DNA of 23,857 nucleotides, taken from NCBI GenBank assembly GCA_027070385.1, contig JALXDW010000140.1:1-23857 (forward strand), given 5' to 3'. This DNA is from Chromatiales bacterium. Its GTDB lineage: Bacteria > Pseudomonadota > Gammaproteobacteria > UBA6429 > Thiohalophilaceae. The notes under the pieces are model-generated. The model saw only the letters and a program-made list of their open reading frames with translations. It was not told where the DNA came from and made no database searches. Position numbers and translations under genes: made by a program. Shown here in pieces: positions 8,164-16,685 of this stretch (positions are counted from its first letter, which is position 1; every line of letters starts with the position of its first letter).

Positions 8164-8842
8164 CATATCTTCAGCTGACGAACAGAAGACTGAACAATCT
8201 CTGTTTTCAGAAACGGAATGTAATGCGCTGTACCGCATTATCCAGGCACGTCGAGATATGCGTCACTTTACCCCTGACGCAAAAGTTGAGCCCACTGTAT
8301 TACAACGTATTCTTGAAGCTGCTCACGCTGCGCCATCCGTTGGCCTGATGCAACCCTGGCGTTTTATTCGCATTCAGAAAAAAGAATTACGTCAAAAGAT
8401 TTCACTACTTGTGGATACAGAAATCGAACAAACAGCTGAAGCACTTGATAAACGCAAACAGGAATTTCTTGCTTTAAAAGTTGAAGGGATACGTGAATGT
8501 GCAGAGCTATTTGTGGTTGTCAAGGCACCGGATGATGGTACGGTGTTCGGCCGACGCACCATGCCAGATGAAATGGCCTTATGCTCAACAGCCTGTGCCA
8601 TTCAAAACTTATGGTTAGCTGCACGCGCTGAAAACCTGGGTATGGGCTGGGTGTCGTTATTTAACCCTGATGAATTGGCTTCACTATTACATTGCCCCAA
8701 TGGTGCCAAACCCATTGCACTATTATGCATTGGTCCTGTTGATTCATTTTATTCCAAGCCCATGCTCGAAACCACAGGCTGGAGAGATCCCCGCCCCTTG
8801 CAACAATTAATTGCAGAAGATCGATACACTTTTATTGAATAA
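8150..8842 (+). CDS. bluB: 5,6-dimethylbenzimidazole synthase BluB
   Basis: BluB cleaves reduced FMN with O2 to give 5,6-dimethylbenzimidazole, the lower ligand of cobalamin. The 230-residue nitroreductase-fold protein has RRDMRHFTPD for FMN phosphate contact, AAHAAPSVGLMQPWRFI, and the late segments NLGMGWVSLF and LCIGPVDSFY, all typical of BluB rather than general nitroreductases. The start is read as GTG at 8150, overlapping the ferredoxin stop by 14 bases, with GAGG at 8138-8141 eight bases upstream; the next ATG would cut off the conserved region. It is the last gene of the cluster, followed by 145 non-coding bases. Confidence 0.92.
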   Translation: MPRHSISSADEQKTEQSLFSETECNALYRIIQARRDMRHFTPDAKVEPTVLQRILEAAHAAPSVGLMQPWRFIRIQKKELRQKISLLVDTEIEQTAEALDKRKQEFLALKVEGIRECAELFVVVKAPDDGTVFGRRTMPDEMALCSTACAIQNLWLAARAENLGMGWVSLFNPDELASLLHCPNGAKPIALLCIGPVDSFYSKPMLETTGWRDPRPLQQLIAEDRYTFIE

Positions 8843-8987
8843 AAACAGACAACATCCTTCAACTCTGTACCCACATACTGCCACTTAACCTGTTTATAGC
8901 CATAAACAAAATACTGGTTATACATTAATCAAGCTGATAAACTTAATCACCCTTTCGGGAATAAATAAAAAATATTAAGGAGTTCAT
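8843..8987 (+). promoter_or_regulatory. Intergenic region with inverted repeat and strong ribosome binding site
   Basis: This separates the cobalamin operon from the DsrE-like lipoprotein gene. A perfect 6-bp inverted repeat with a 4-base loop (GTTTAT at 8892-8897, ATAAAC at 8902-8907) has no T-run after it, so it may be an operator or an RNA hairpin rather than a terminator. An AT-rich stretch with TATACA at 8919-8924 could act as a -10 element, but no convincing -35 is seen. AAGGAG at 8977-8982 is an excellent Shine-Dalgarno for the ATG at 8988. Confidence 0.4.
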
Positions 8988-9434
8988 ATGAAATTTTTAA
9001 AAGTATTTGCGCTATTAATCGCAGGCATTATTGCCACAGGTTGCGCAGCAACTCAGTCAAGCAGCCCAGCCAATGACGGTATCCACAAATTAGTGATTCA
9101 AGTGAGCTCAAAAGATCCACTGACTCAAAAAATTGCACTTAATAATGCAGCTAACGTTTTAAAAGCATACGGCCCGGGTGAAGTCATGGTTGAAATCGTT
9201 GCTTATGGTCCTGGTTTAAGCATCCTGACCAAGAAAAGCAAATTAGCAAAACGTGTAAAAAGCATGGCTTTTAACGAAGACCTGACTTTCAGTGCTTGCA
9301 ACAACACCATGAAAAAAATCATGAAGAAAAAAGGCAAAATGCCTAAACTGACTAAAGGTGTAAAAATTGTACCTGCTGGCGTTACACGTATTATCGAGCT
9401 GCATGAAAAAGGCTACGCTTACGTGCGTCCTTAA
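8988..9434 (+). CDS. DsrE/F-like lipoprotein
   Basis: This 148-residue protein begins with a lipoprotein signal peptide (positive start, hydrophobic core, lipobox ATGC with Cys19), so the mature part should be membrane-anchored in the cell envelope. The rest resembles the DsrE/F-like family of small sulfur-relay proteins: KLVIQVSSKDP, ALNNAANVLKAYG, VEIVAYGPGLSIL, and a single mature-domain cysteine in FSACNNTMKK (Cys104). DsrE-type proteins can carry sulfur on such a cysteine; the location and function here are not established. The region after Cys104 is very Lys-rich. A strong Shine-Dalgarno and its own terminator suggest a well-expressed monocistronic gene. The family assignment is from motif memory. 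Confidence 0.8.
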   Translation: MKFLKVFALLIAGIIATGCAATQSSSPANDGIHKLVIQVSSKDPLTQKIALNNAANVLKAYGPGEVMVEIVAYGPGLSILTKKSKLAKRVKSMAFNEDLTFSACNNTMKKIMKKKGKMPKLTKGVKIVPAGVTRIIELHEKGYAYVRP

Positions 9435-9459
9435 ACCAGGCCACACTCTAAATAGTGTT

Positions 9460-9488
9460 AAAAACGGGCTTTTATAGCCCGTTTTTTT
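9460..9488 (+). terminator. Rho-independent terminator of the DsrE-like gene
   Basis: ACGGGC (9464-9469) pairs with GCCCGT (9477-9482) across a 7-base loop. The stem is flanked by A's on the left and seven T's (9482-9488) on the right. A smaller hairpin, ACACT/AGTGT at 9443-9458, lies just before it. This is the clearest terminator in the window and marks the lipoprotein gene as a separate transcription unit. Confidence 0.9.
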
Positions 9489-9598
9489 ATTCCCGTTTAA
9501 AAATACAACCTATATTTCCTTGAATTTGCAGCAGGAATGCCGTTACAGACAGTATGAAACCCACAACGTATATTAGTAGTTATTAATATTTTAAATAA

Positions 9599-11791
9599 AT
9601 GCAAACCCATACTGACCATCATAGTGACACCCTTGTCAGCCAAAAAACAAACCGGTTTGTTGAAACCAATACAATCTTTAACCAGTTACGGAGAAAAATT
9701 ATTATTCTCTCTGTTGTCCTGCTGGCACTTTTATCCACGGCTGCCTGGTATGTTATTAATTTAAGTCAACAACGTGTCATACAACATCAAGCCCTTGAGT
9801 TGGCTAAAGTGGTTTCCACAATGGCAACCACTGCGCGTTCCGTTTATGCCAAAACAGCCGTTGCCAAATTAAGTAACGATGGATTTGGTGCCAATATTCA
9901 CCCTGCAAATAAAAAAGGCTATATCCCTCTGCCTGCCCAGTTCCTGAAACAACTGGGTAAAGATATGGCAGAAAAACAATCCGGGTTATACACCTATCAA
10001 CCTTTAAGTCGGTGGAACCTTGAAAAAAACCAGGGACTCAAAGATAGCTTCCAGAAGTGGGCATGGCAACAGCTTGAAAAACAGGACATGCCCAATCCCC
10101 AGCAACCTATCAACTGGCAACCGGCCTGGCGAATTGAACTCTTTAAGGGGGAACCCACATTACGCTTTATGCAGGCCGATCCGGCCACGGCTAACTCATG
10201 TGTCAACTGTCATAATAAAATGGAAAAACGCAATAACATTATGCAACGTCGCCAGCAACAAGGCATCAATACACAAAAACAGTGGAAACTGAACCAGCTA
10301 CTTGGTGCAATCGAAGTGAATATCTCTCTTGGTAAAGTTGAGGCTCTGGCAAAAGAACAGCGCAATATCGGCTTTTATACAATCGTTGGTATCGTTATTC
10401 TGGGACTGGTTTTACTCATGCTTTTTCTATACCTGGATATCACTCGCGCCAAAAATGTGGCCGCCAATCTAAAATGGCAGGCAGAACACGATGACTTAAC
10501 CGGATTGTTTAACAGAAATTCTTTTGATAGACGTTTAAATGAACTGGTTAATAATGCACGACAATGGAATAACAATCATGTTTTACTGTTTATTGATCTT
10601 GACCAGTTTAAAGTCATTAATGATACTTGTGGCCATCAGGCCGGGGATGCATTACTGCAAATACTTGCACCAAAATTAAAATCCATTCTCAGGCGTTCAG
10701 ATATTCTGGCACGATTAGGGGGAGATGAATTTGGTGTGTTACTAACCAACTGCGATGCAGAAGAAGGCAACCGGATTGCCAATTTAATCCTGGCTACCAT
10801 TCGCAGTTACCAGTTTGAATGGCAAACTCAAAAACATTCAATCAGTGCCAGTATAGGCCTAGTGAGCATTACACCAAAATGTGAAAATGCCACAGCACTA
10901 ATGAGCGCAGTCGATATGGCTTGTTATGCCGCAAAAGATCAGGGACGTAATCGTGTTCACATCCTGACAATCACCGAAGAAGAATTTTTGCAACTTCGCT
11001 CTGAAATGGAAATACCAACCCGCATACATAAAGCTATTGATAATGGAGACCTGCTAATAGCAACCCAACATGCTGTTGCTATTAATGAAAAAAATGCACC
11101 GTTTAAATATTACAATGAAGTTCTACTTCGCCTGTTCGATTCCAATAAGCAACCTATCCCGACTCAAATGTTAATTGAAGCTGCTGAACGTTATAATTTT
11201 ATGGACCGTATTGATAAATGGGTTGTTAACCAGACATTCAGTTCATTAAGTCGCGGATTGATTCCACTCGACAAGGATTCCATAACCGCTATAAATATTT
11301 CCGGTGCAACACTTAATATTGAAAATTTTGCAGAATTTATTATTGATATGTTTGAAGCTTATCCTGAAATTTCGCCCCAACAAATTTGTCTGGAAATTAC
11401 CGAAACAGCCGCCATTCATAACCTTGAAAAAATCAAAAAATTAATTTCAAAATTAAAAAAATACGGCTGTCTTTTTGCCCTGGATGATTTTGGTTCCGGT
11501 TTAAGTTCCCTCTCACACCTTAAAAATATGGATGTTGATTTTCTAAAAATAGATGGCTCATTTATCAAAGACATTGTGAACGACAACATTGACAAAGCAA
11601 TGGTTGCCTCTGTTGTCACCATTGGTAAGGCAATGAATATACCCACTGTAGCAGAATGGGTCGAAGACCAGGCTATTCTTGAAACAATAACAGAAATGGG
11701 TATCAGTTATGCACAGGGTTATCACATTGCTCACCCTGAAATTGTTAAAGGCCAAAATGACAATGAATTCACACCATCAGAAACGGCATAA
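9599..11791 (+). CDS. Membrane GGDEF-EAL c-di-GMP enzyme with Tll0287-like heme-type sensor domain
   Basis: The order in 730 residues is: TM1 (about 32-54), a periplasmic Tll0287-like (DUF3365) domain (about 60-250) containing CVNCH at 201-205, TM2 (about 259-279), GGDEF (about 293-455) and EAL (about 470-715). The CxxCH motif predicts covalent c-type heme attachment. The GGDEF motif at 374-378 and the inhibitory RxxD site (RRSD, 365-368) are intact. The EAL part reads EVL at the signature, with ETE, DDFGSG (629-634), LKID and QGYHIAHP present, so phosphodiesterase residues look kept. It may thus make or break c-di-GMP in response to redox, NO or another heme ligand (inference). The ATG at 9599 has no visible Shine-Dalgarno. 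It stands alone between a terminator and rph. Confidence 0.9.
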   Translation: MQTHTDHHSDTLVSQKTNRFVETNTIFNQLRRKIIILSVVLLALLSTAAWYVINLSQQRVIQHQALELAKVVSTMATTARSVYAKTAVAKLSNDGFGANIHPANKKGYIPLPAQFLKQLGKDMAEKQSGLYTYQPLSRWNLEKNQGLKDSFQKWAWQQLEKQDMPNPQQPINWQPAWRIELFKGEPTLRFMQADPATANSCVNCHNKMEKRNNIMQRRQQQGINTQKQWKLNQLLGAIEVNISLGKVEALAKEQRNIGFYTIVGIVILGLVLLMLFLYLDITRAKNVAANLKWQAEHDDLTGLFNRNSFDRRLNELVNNARQWNNNHVLLFIDLDQFKVINDTCGHQAGDALLQILAPKLKSILRRSDILARLGGDEFGVLLTNCDAEEGNRIANLILATIRSYQFEWQTQKHSISASIGLVSITPKCENATALMSAVDMACYAAKDQGRNRVHILTITEEEFLQLRSEMEIPTRIHKAIDNGDLLIATQHAVAINEKNAPFKYYNEVLLRLFDSNKQPIPTQMLIEAAERYNFMDRIDKWVVNQTFSSLSRGLIPLDKDSITAINISGATLNIENFAEFIIDMFEAYPEISPQQICLEITETAAIHNLEKIKKLISKLKKYGCLFALDDFGSGLSSLSHLKNMDVDFLKIDGSFIKDIVNDNIDKAMVASVVTIGKAMNIPTVAEWVEDQAILETITEMGISYAQGYHIAHPEIVKGQNDNEFTPSETA

Positions 11792-11831
11792 CAAATAAAA
11801 AACAAACTGGCTCTACATCCTAAAGACACGT

Positions 11832-11837
11832 TATACT
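11832..11837 (+). promoter_or_regulatory. Possible -10 element upstream of rph
   Basis: TATACT matches the sigma-70 -10 consensus in five of six bases and lies 29 bases before the rph start; a clear -35 is not visible. AAGGA at 11856-11860 supplies the ribosome binding site. Confidence 0.3.
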
Positions 11838-11866
11838 GGGCTATTATTTATATATAAGGAATAATT

Positions 11867-12583
11867 ATGCGTCCAAGTGGCCGGGCTGCCGATGAATTAC
11901 GCCCCATCAGCATTACACGAAATTACACCAAACATGCAGAAGGTTCCGTCTTAATCTGCTGTGGAGACACCAAAGTTATTTGTACTGCAACCGTCGAAGC
12001 CAAAGTACCCGGTTTTTTACGCGGCAAAGGCCAGGGCTGGATTACAGCCGAATACGGTATGCTGCCACGCTCAACCGGTAGCCGAATGCGTCGCGAAGCA
12101 TCCAGTGGTAAACAGGGCGGCCGCACCATGGAAATTCAACGATTGATTGGCCGCGCTTTGCGTGCAGCGATTGATTTAAACAAACTGGGTGAACACACCA
12201 TTTCTCTTGACTGCGATGTGATTCAGGCCGATGGTGGTACCCGCACAGCTTCCATTACCGGTGCTTTTGTTGCTCTCAGTGACGCTGTTAATTACATGCT
12301 CGAAAACAAAATGATCACTGCTAACCCGATTGTCAATCAGATTGCAGCTATCTCGGTCGGTGTTTATAAAGGCACTCCGGTCATGGATCTGGATTATATT
12401 GAAGACTCGGACTGTGACACCGATATGAATATTATCATGAACGATAAAGGTGGATACATTGAAGTACAGGGGACAGCAGAAGGTGAAGCATTCAGCCATG
12501 AAGATTTAATTGCCATGTCCGGGCTGGCCAAACAAGCCATTGAACAATTACTTGAGCATCAAAACAACGCTTTAAAAGACTAA
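11867..12583 (+). CDS. rph: Ribonuclease PH
   Basis: RNase PH is a phosphate-dependent 3'-5' exoribonuclease that trims tRNA 3' ends in the cytoplasm. The 238-residue protein opens with [14 protein letters not shown], followed by the substrate-binding segment [16 protein letters not shown], the Arg-rich SRMRRE with [15 protein letters not shown], and [19 protein letters not shown]. It appears complete. It starts 7 bases after an AAGGA ribosome binding site, and rdgB follows after 19 bases. rph near rdgB is a frequent arrangement in bacteria, linking RNA trimming and nucleotide-pool cleaning genes. Confidence 0.96.
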   Translation: MRPSGRAADELRPISITRNYTKHAEGSVLICCGDTKVICTATVEAKVPGFLRGKGQGWITAEYGMLPRSTGSRMRREASSGKQGGRTMEIQRLIGRALRAAIDLNKLGEHTISLDCDVIQADGGTRTASITGAFVALSDAVNYMLENKMITANPIVNQIAAISVGVYKGTPVMDLDYIEDSDCDTDMNIIMNDKGGYIEVQGTAEGEAFSHEDLIAMSGLAKQAIEQLLEHQNNALKD

Positions 12584-12602
12584 AACAAGAGAACAATCCA
12601 GT

Positions 12603-13220
12603 ATGGATAAAAGCATTCCAGAAAAAATTATTTTAGCCAGTAATAATGCTGGTAAGGCACGTGAAATCGCAGAGATCCTTTCTGCCTATTCTATTTCAGT
12701 ACAACCACAATCTGAATTTAATGTACCGGAAATTCCGGAAACCGGACTCACCTTTGTAGAAAATGCCCTGTTGAAAGCACGCAATGCCTGCCACCATACC
12801 GGCTTACCAGCATTAGCTGACGATTCCGGTATTGAGATTGATGCACTCAACGGTGCACCGGGGATTTATTCTGCACGCTTTGCCGGTGAAAAAGCCAGTG
12901 ATGAAGAAAACCTGCACAAAGTACTCACCGAATTAAAAGACATTCCAGAAGTACAACGTAGTGCACGTTTCCAATGTGTAATGGTTTTATTACAACATGA
13001 ATACGACCCTACACCATTGATTGTTCAGGGAACCTGGGAAGGTAGCATTCTGAGCAAACCACAAGGTGAAAACGGCTTTGGCTATGACCCGATTTTTTAT
13101 GTTGCAAAATACCAGTGCTCAGCCGCACAATTAACGGCTGAACAGAAAAATGCTCTTAGCCATCGAGGTAAAGCATTGACTGCATTGGCCGAACAAATAA
13201 AAACCTTGACCAAGAAATGA
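12603..13220 (+). CDS. rdgB: dITP/XTP pyrophosphatase RdgB (Ham1 family)
   Basis: RdgB hydrolyses dITP, ITP and XTP to the monophosphates and pyrophosphate, keeping deaminated purines out of nucleic acids. The 205 residues include LASNNAGKAREI at the start, LADDSGIEIDALNGAPGIYSARFAG, GENGFGYDPIFY and SHRGKA, all family hallmarks with the nucleotide and metal ligands. It overlaps the following protease gene as ATGA (13217-13220). In E. coli and Pseudomonas rdgB is directly next to hemW; here two genes lie between them. Confidence 0.96.
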   Translation: MDKSIPEKIILASNNAGKAREIAEILSAYSISVQPQSEFNVPEIPETGLTFVENALLKARNACHHTGLPALADDSGIEIDALNGAPGIYSARFAGEKASDEENLHKVLTELKDIPEVQRSARFQCVMVLLQHEYDPTPLIVQGTWEGSILSKPQGENGFGYDPIFYVAKYQCSAAQLTAEQKNALSHRGKALTALAEQIKTLTKK

Positions 13221-14509
13221 CAAACTTTCCAAAAAATTACCGGTTTTTCCTTTTTTGTTTTGTCGCTATGTTTATATACCTGATATCGGCTCCTGATACC
13301 GTTAGAGCAAATACCAAGGATATTTTCAACCAATATAAAACCACGCTGCTGCAAATCCGTATTGTGGATGTTATTACTGACTCAAAAACCACTATTGGCA
13401 GTGGTTTCTTTGTGAATCATTCCGGATTAATTACAACAAACTACCACGTTATCTCAAAACACGTCTTTGAACCGAAACAATACCGCATTGAATTTGTTCT
13501 GCATAATAATAAAAAAACAAAAAAAGTTTACCGCGCAAAACTACTAAACTTTGATGTTATCCATGACCTTGCCTTATTACAGCCAGAAAAAAAAATATTT
13601 AACAAAAATACACCTTACTTAAAGTTGCAAAATACCCCCCTAACCAAAGGTGAAAAAATATTTTCAATAGGTAACCCACATGATCTTGGAATGGCAATTA
13701 TTACCGGCACCTACAATGGTTTTACCGATGACAGCATGAATGAACGCATTCACTTATCCAGTGCTATTAATCCAGGAATGAGTGGTGGACCTTCTATTAC
13801 TGAGGAAGGTAAAGTCATTGGTATTAATGTAGCCACAGCAGGAAATCAAATAGGTTTTCTGGTTCCTGTCAAATATCTGAAAGCGCTTATTCAACGCAAA
13901 GAAAAACCTGGTGATTTTATCCAACATATTGGCAAACAAATACTTGCCAATCAAAATATTTATATATCTGATATTCTAAAAAAACCGTTTAAAACAAAAA
14001 AGCTGGGACAATATCAGGTGCCCGACAAACTGGCCAGCTATCTAACCTGCTGGGGTGATTCCGAATCAAAAGATCTGCCTTATAAAATCAGTGAAAACAG
14101 TTGTGCAACCAAAAATGATATTTTTCTTGCCAGCCAATTCAGTACCGGTGATATTCATTATTCACGTCAATATATCAGTGCAAAAAATATGAACCCCTAT
14201 CGCTTTGCTTATGTTCAACAAGCGTTCTTTAAAAACCCGGGCGTTTTCCTGTCTGGCCAGAAAAAATATTTTACAAACTACCACTGCAAAACTGATTTTA
14301 TAAAAAATAACCGGATTACCTTTAAAGTTTCTTTCTGCCTGCGTGGTTATAAACATTTTAAGGGGGTTTATGACATGATGTTATCTGCCGCCAGCCTGAG
14401 AAAGGAAACAGTCGCCATTCAGACCAACCTTATTCTTGCAGGGGTAAGTTACGCCAATGCCCTTGCCTTTAGTAAAAAATATCTGGAGGCTTTTTCATGG
14501 GCCCCCTGA
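13217..14509 (+). CDS. Secreted trypsin-like serine protease (HtrA-like catalytic domain, no PDZ seen)
   Basis: The N-terminal hydrophobic segment (about 10-24) followed by VRAN indicates a Sec signal peptide with cleavage near residue 31, so the protein should be periplasmic or secreted. Residues about 38-225 form an S1C-type protease domain with the triad visible: His77 in TNYHV, Asp117 in VIHDLALLQ and Ser189 in NPGMSGGPS. The remaining ~205 residues are not a recognisable PDZ; they hold four cysteines, which might form disulfides, and many aromatic and basic residues. The gene is coupled to rdgB (ATGA) and overlaps the FHA gene by 13 bases, so the two probably form a functional pair. The substrate is unknown. 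Confidence 0.85.
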   Translation: MTNFPKNYRFFLFCFVAMFIYLISAPDTVRANTKDIFNQYKTTLLQIRIVDVITDSKTTIGSGFFVNHSGLITTNYHVISKHVFEPKQYRIEFVLHNNKKTKKVYRAKLLNFDVIHDLALLQPEKKIFNKNTPYLKLQNTPLTKGEKIFSIGNPHDLGMAIITGTYNGFTDDSMNERIHLSSAINPGMSGGPSITEEGKVIGINVATAGNQIGFLVPVKYLKALIQRKEKPGDFIQHIGKQILANQNIYISDILKKPFKTKKLGQYQVPDKLASYLTCWGDSESKDLPYKISENSCATKNDIFLASQFSTGDIHYSRQYISAKNMNPYRFAYVQQAFFKNPGVFLSGQKKYFTNYHCKTDFIKNNRITFKVSFCLRGYKHFKGVYDMMLSAASLRKETVAIQTNLILAGVSYANALAFSKKYLEAFSWAP

Positions 14510-15474
14510 TAATTGAAATACTGGATCGATTTGGCAAACTAAAAGAACGTCATCGTATTCAGAGCTTCCCCTGCCATATCGGACGTGATTACAGCAATGA
14601 TATTATTATTGATGACCCTTATATCTCACCGACACATGTCAGTGTTAAATTTAACACCACTACTGATGCATTTATTGCCGAAGACAATAACAGTAAAAAC
14701 GGGTTATTTAATCTGCACCCGTTCAAAAAACAATTATCGGTTGCTATTAATGATGACTGCCGCATTCGTATCGGACATACCGACATCCGCTTTCGATTTG
14801 TTGACCATCCAGTAAAAGAAACCATCGAAGAACGCAACAAACCCAGCAAAATAAGCATGTTACTAACCAGTGGTTTTATCCTTCCCATTGTCTGGATTCT
14901 TTTTGGGCTGGCACTGATACTGAATAATTATATCGAATCAACCTCGACGGTTACTTTTCAGACTCTGTTAAGCGAAGCATTCCCTGTACTTATATTTCTG
15001 GCTTTATGGGCAATGGCCTGGTCGGTTGTCAGCAAAATTGTCACCCATCGTTTTTATTTTTCCTTTCATGCCATCTGGGCATGTTGTCTGACGTTTATCA
15101 GCATTATTATTGATAACCTGGCCTCTTATTTCGAATTTGGTTTTTCACTTTCAAATTCAACACAAATCATAAGCTTTATTTCGGGTATTATTATAACCAG
15201 CATATTATTACATGGTCACTTACGCTATAGCACTACCTTTTCAAATACAAAATCAAAGATCTCGGCCATTAGTGCTTCTGTTATTATTCTTGGGCTGGTT
15301 GAATTCCTTAGCTTCCTGCATGCTCCTGAATTTACCAACACCCCTGAATACTCCAGTATTATTAAACCGGCCAATTATATATTTGTAAAACAGCAATCAC
15401 TGAATGACTTTTTCAATAGCACACAACAGATCAAGTCAGCGATTGATAATGAAGTTAATATGGCAATGCAATAG
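14497..15474 (+). CDS. FHA-domain integral membrane protein
   Basis: Residues about 1-105 are a forkhead-associated domain that recognises phosphothreonine: IGRD at 28-31, the SPTHV segment (44-48) and NNSKNG (64-69) are the usual contact residues. Five hydrophobic segments follow (starting near residues 120, 160, 185, 220 and 250), then a ~65-residue polar tail. The FHA part should face the cytoplasm. GGAGG at 14485-14489 is a strong ribosome binding site and fixes the start at 14497, inside the protease gene. No Ser/Thr kinase is present in the window. Pairing with an exported protease suggests a two-protein envelope module, but its function is unknown. Confidence 0.83.
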   Translation: MGPLIIEILDRFGKLKERHRIQSFPCHIGRDYSNDIIIDDPYISPTHVSVKFNTTTDAFIAEDNNSKNGLFNLHPFKKQLSVAINDDCRIRIGHTDIRFRFVDHPVKETIEERNKPSKISMLLTSGFILPIVWILFGLALILNNYIESTSTVTFQTLLSEAFPVLIFLALWAMAWSVVSKIVTHRFYFSFHAIWACCLTFISIIIDNLASYFEFGFSLSNSTQIISFISGIIITSILLHGHLRYSTTFSNTKSKISAISASVIILGLVEFLSFLHAPEFTNTPEYSSIIKPANYIFVKQQSLNDFFNSTQQIKSAIDNEVNMAMQ

Positions 15475-15486
15475 CAGCCTCTGTTT

Positions 15487-16671
15487 ATGCCTTTATTCAC
15501 TGTTCTACCACCACTTGGTTTATATATTCACTTTCCATGGTGTATTGAAAAATGTCCATACTGTGATTTCAACTCACATAAAATAAAATCTGAATTGTCA
15601 TACGATGATTATATTGATTGTCTGCTATTAGATCTTGACAATGAACTCCCCGGTATATGGGGGCGAAGTATACATTCTATTTTTATGGGTGGTGGAACAC
15701 CGAGCCTGTTCCCGGCAGAAGCCATTGAAAGACTCTTGCAGGAAATACGGGCGCGTTTGAACTTTAAACCTGATATTGAAATTACTTTAGAAGCCAACCC
15801 GGGCAGTGTGGAACAGGCCAGCTTTAATGCTTTTCGCCAAGCCGGTATTAACCGCTTGTCGATAGGTGTACAAAGTTTTAATGATGACATGCTGACTCGA
15901 CTAGGGCGCATCCATAATAGTCAGCAAGCCATAACCGCCATTGAGGCTGCTCATGCTGCCAATTTTAGCAGCTTCAATGTTGACTTGATGTTTGGCTTAC
16001 CCGAACAAAATTGCCAACAAATGCGCGCTGATCTGCAAACAGCCATTGATTTTCAGCCACCACATCTGTCACATTACCAACTGACAATCGAGCCCAACAC
16101 ACTGTTTGCTACTCAACCACCCCATTTACCCAATGACGATACCTTGTGGGAAATGACTCAACAGGCTCATTGTCTACTGAATGCAAATCATTACCAGCAG
16201 TATGAGGTTTCAGCCTTTTCAAAAACATCTGATTCCAACCAAAGCAATGAAAAATATCAATGTAAACATAATCTGAATTACTGGCAATTTGGAGATTACA
16301 TTGGTATTGGTGCAGGAGCACACCAGAAAATCAGCTCGGCTGATACACAAACTATTTGTCGCACAGCAAAACAGAAGCATCCCCGACACTATATGCAACA
16401 GGTTAAAAATCAACAGCATATTATTGACCAGCAGGTATTAAAAGAAGAAGATATTTATTTTGAATTTATGCTCAATGCACTCAGGTTAACCAATGGCTTT
16501 GATATACAGATCTTTACAGACAATAGTGGTATGGAACTTTCCGCCATACAATCTATTATCGATAAGGCACAACAACGTCACTGGCTGAAACAAAATGGCT
16601 CACACATACAACTGACGGCCACTGGCCAGCAATATCTGAATGATGTTGTCTCACTTTTTTTACCGGACTGA
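15487..16671 (+). CDS. hemW: Radical SAM heme chaperone HemW
   Basis: HemW (formerly YggW) is a radical-SAM family protein that binds heme and passes it to target proteins; it resembles HemN but does not oxidise coproporphyrinogen. In 394 residues the Fe-S motif CxxxCxxC is seen at 19-26 in HFPWCIEKCPYCDF, then FMGGGTPSLF, LEANPGS and RLSIGVQSF, and a C-terminal winged-helix-like tail. It begins 12 bases after the FHA gene. Together with rdgB it is the usual neighbour pair, separated here by the protease and FHA genes. The HemW rather than HemN call rests on the N-terminus, length and the rdgB context. Confidence 0.92.
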   Translation: MPLFTVLPPLGLYIHFPWCIEKCPYCDFNSHKIKSELSYDDYIDCLLLDLDNELPGIWGRSIHSIFMGGGTPSLFPAEAIERLLQEIRARLNFKPDIEITLEANPGSVEQASFNAFRQAGINRLSIGVQSFNDDMLTRLGRIHNSQQAITAIEAAHAANFSSFNVDLMFGLPEQNCQQMRADLQTAIDFQPPHLSHYQLTIEPNTLFATQPPHLPNDDTLWEMTQQAHCLLNANHYQQYEVSAFSKTSDSNQSNEKYQCKHNLNYWQFGDYIGIGAGAHQKISSADTQTICRTAKQKHPRHYMQQVKNQQHIIDQQVLKEEDIYFEFMLNALRLTNGFDIQIFTDNSGMELSAIQSIIDKAQQRHWLKQNGSHIQLTATGQQYLNDVVSLFLPD

Positions 16672-16685
16672 TAATAACAACCAAC

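Noticed and set aside
12176..12499. 107-codon reverse frame over rph
   Set aside because: Antisense to conserved RNase PH; no start signals.
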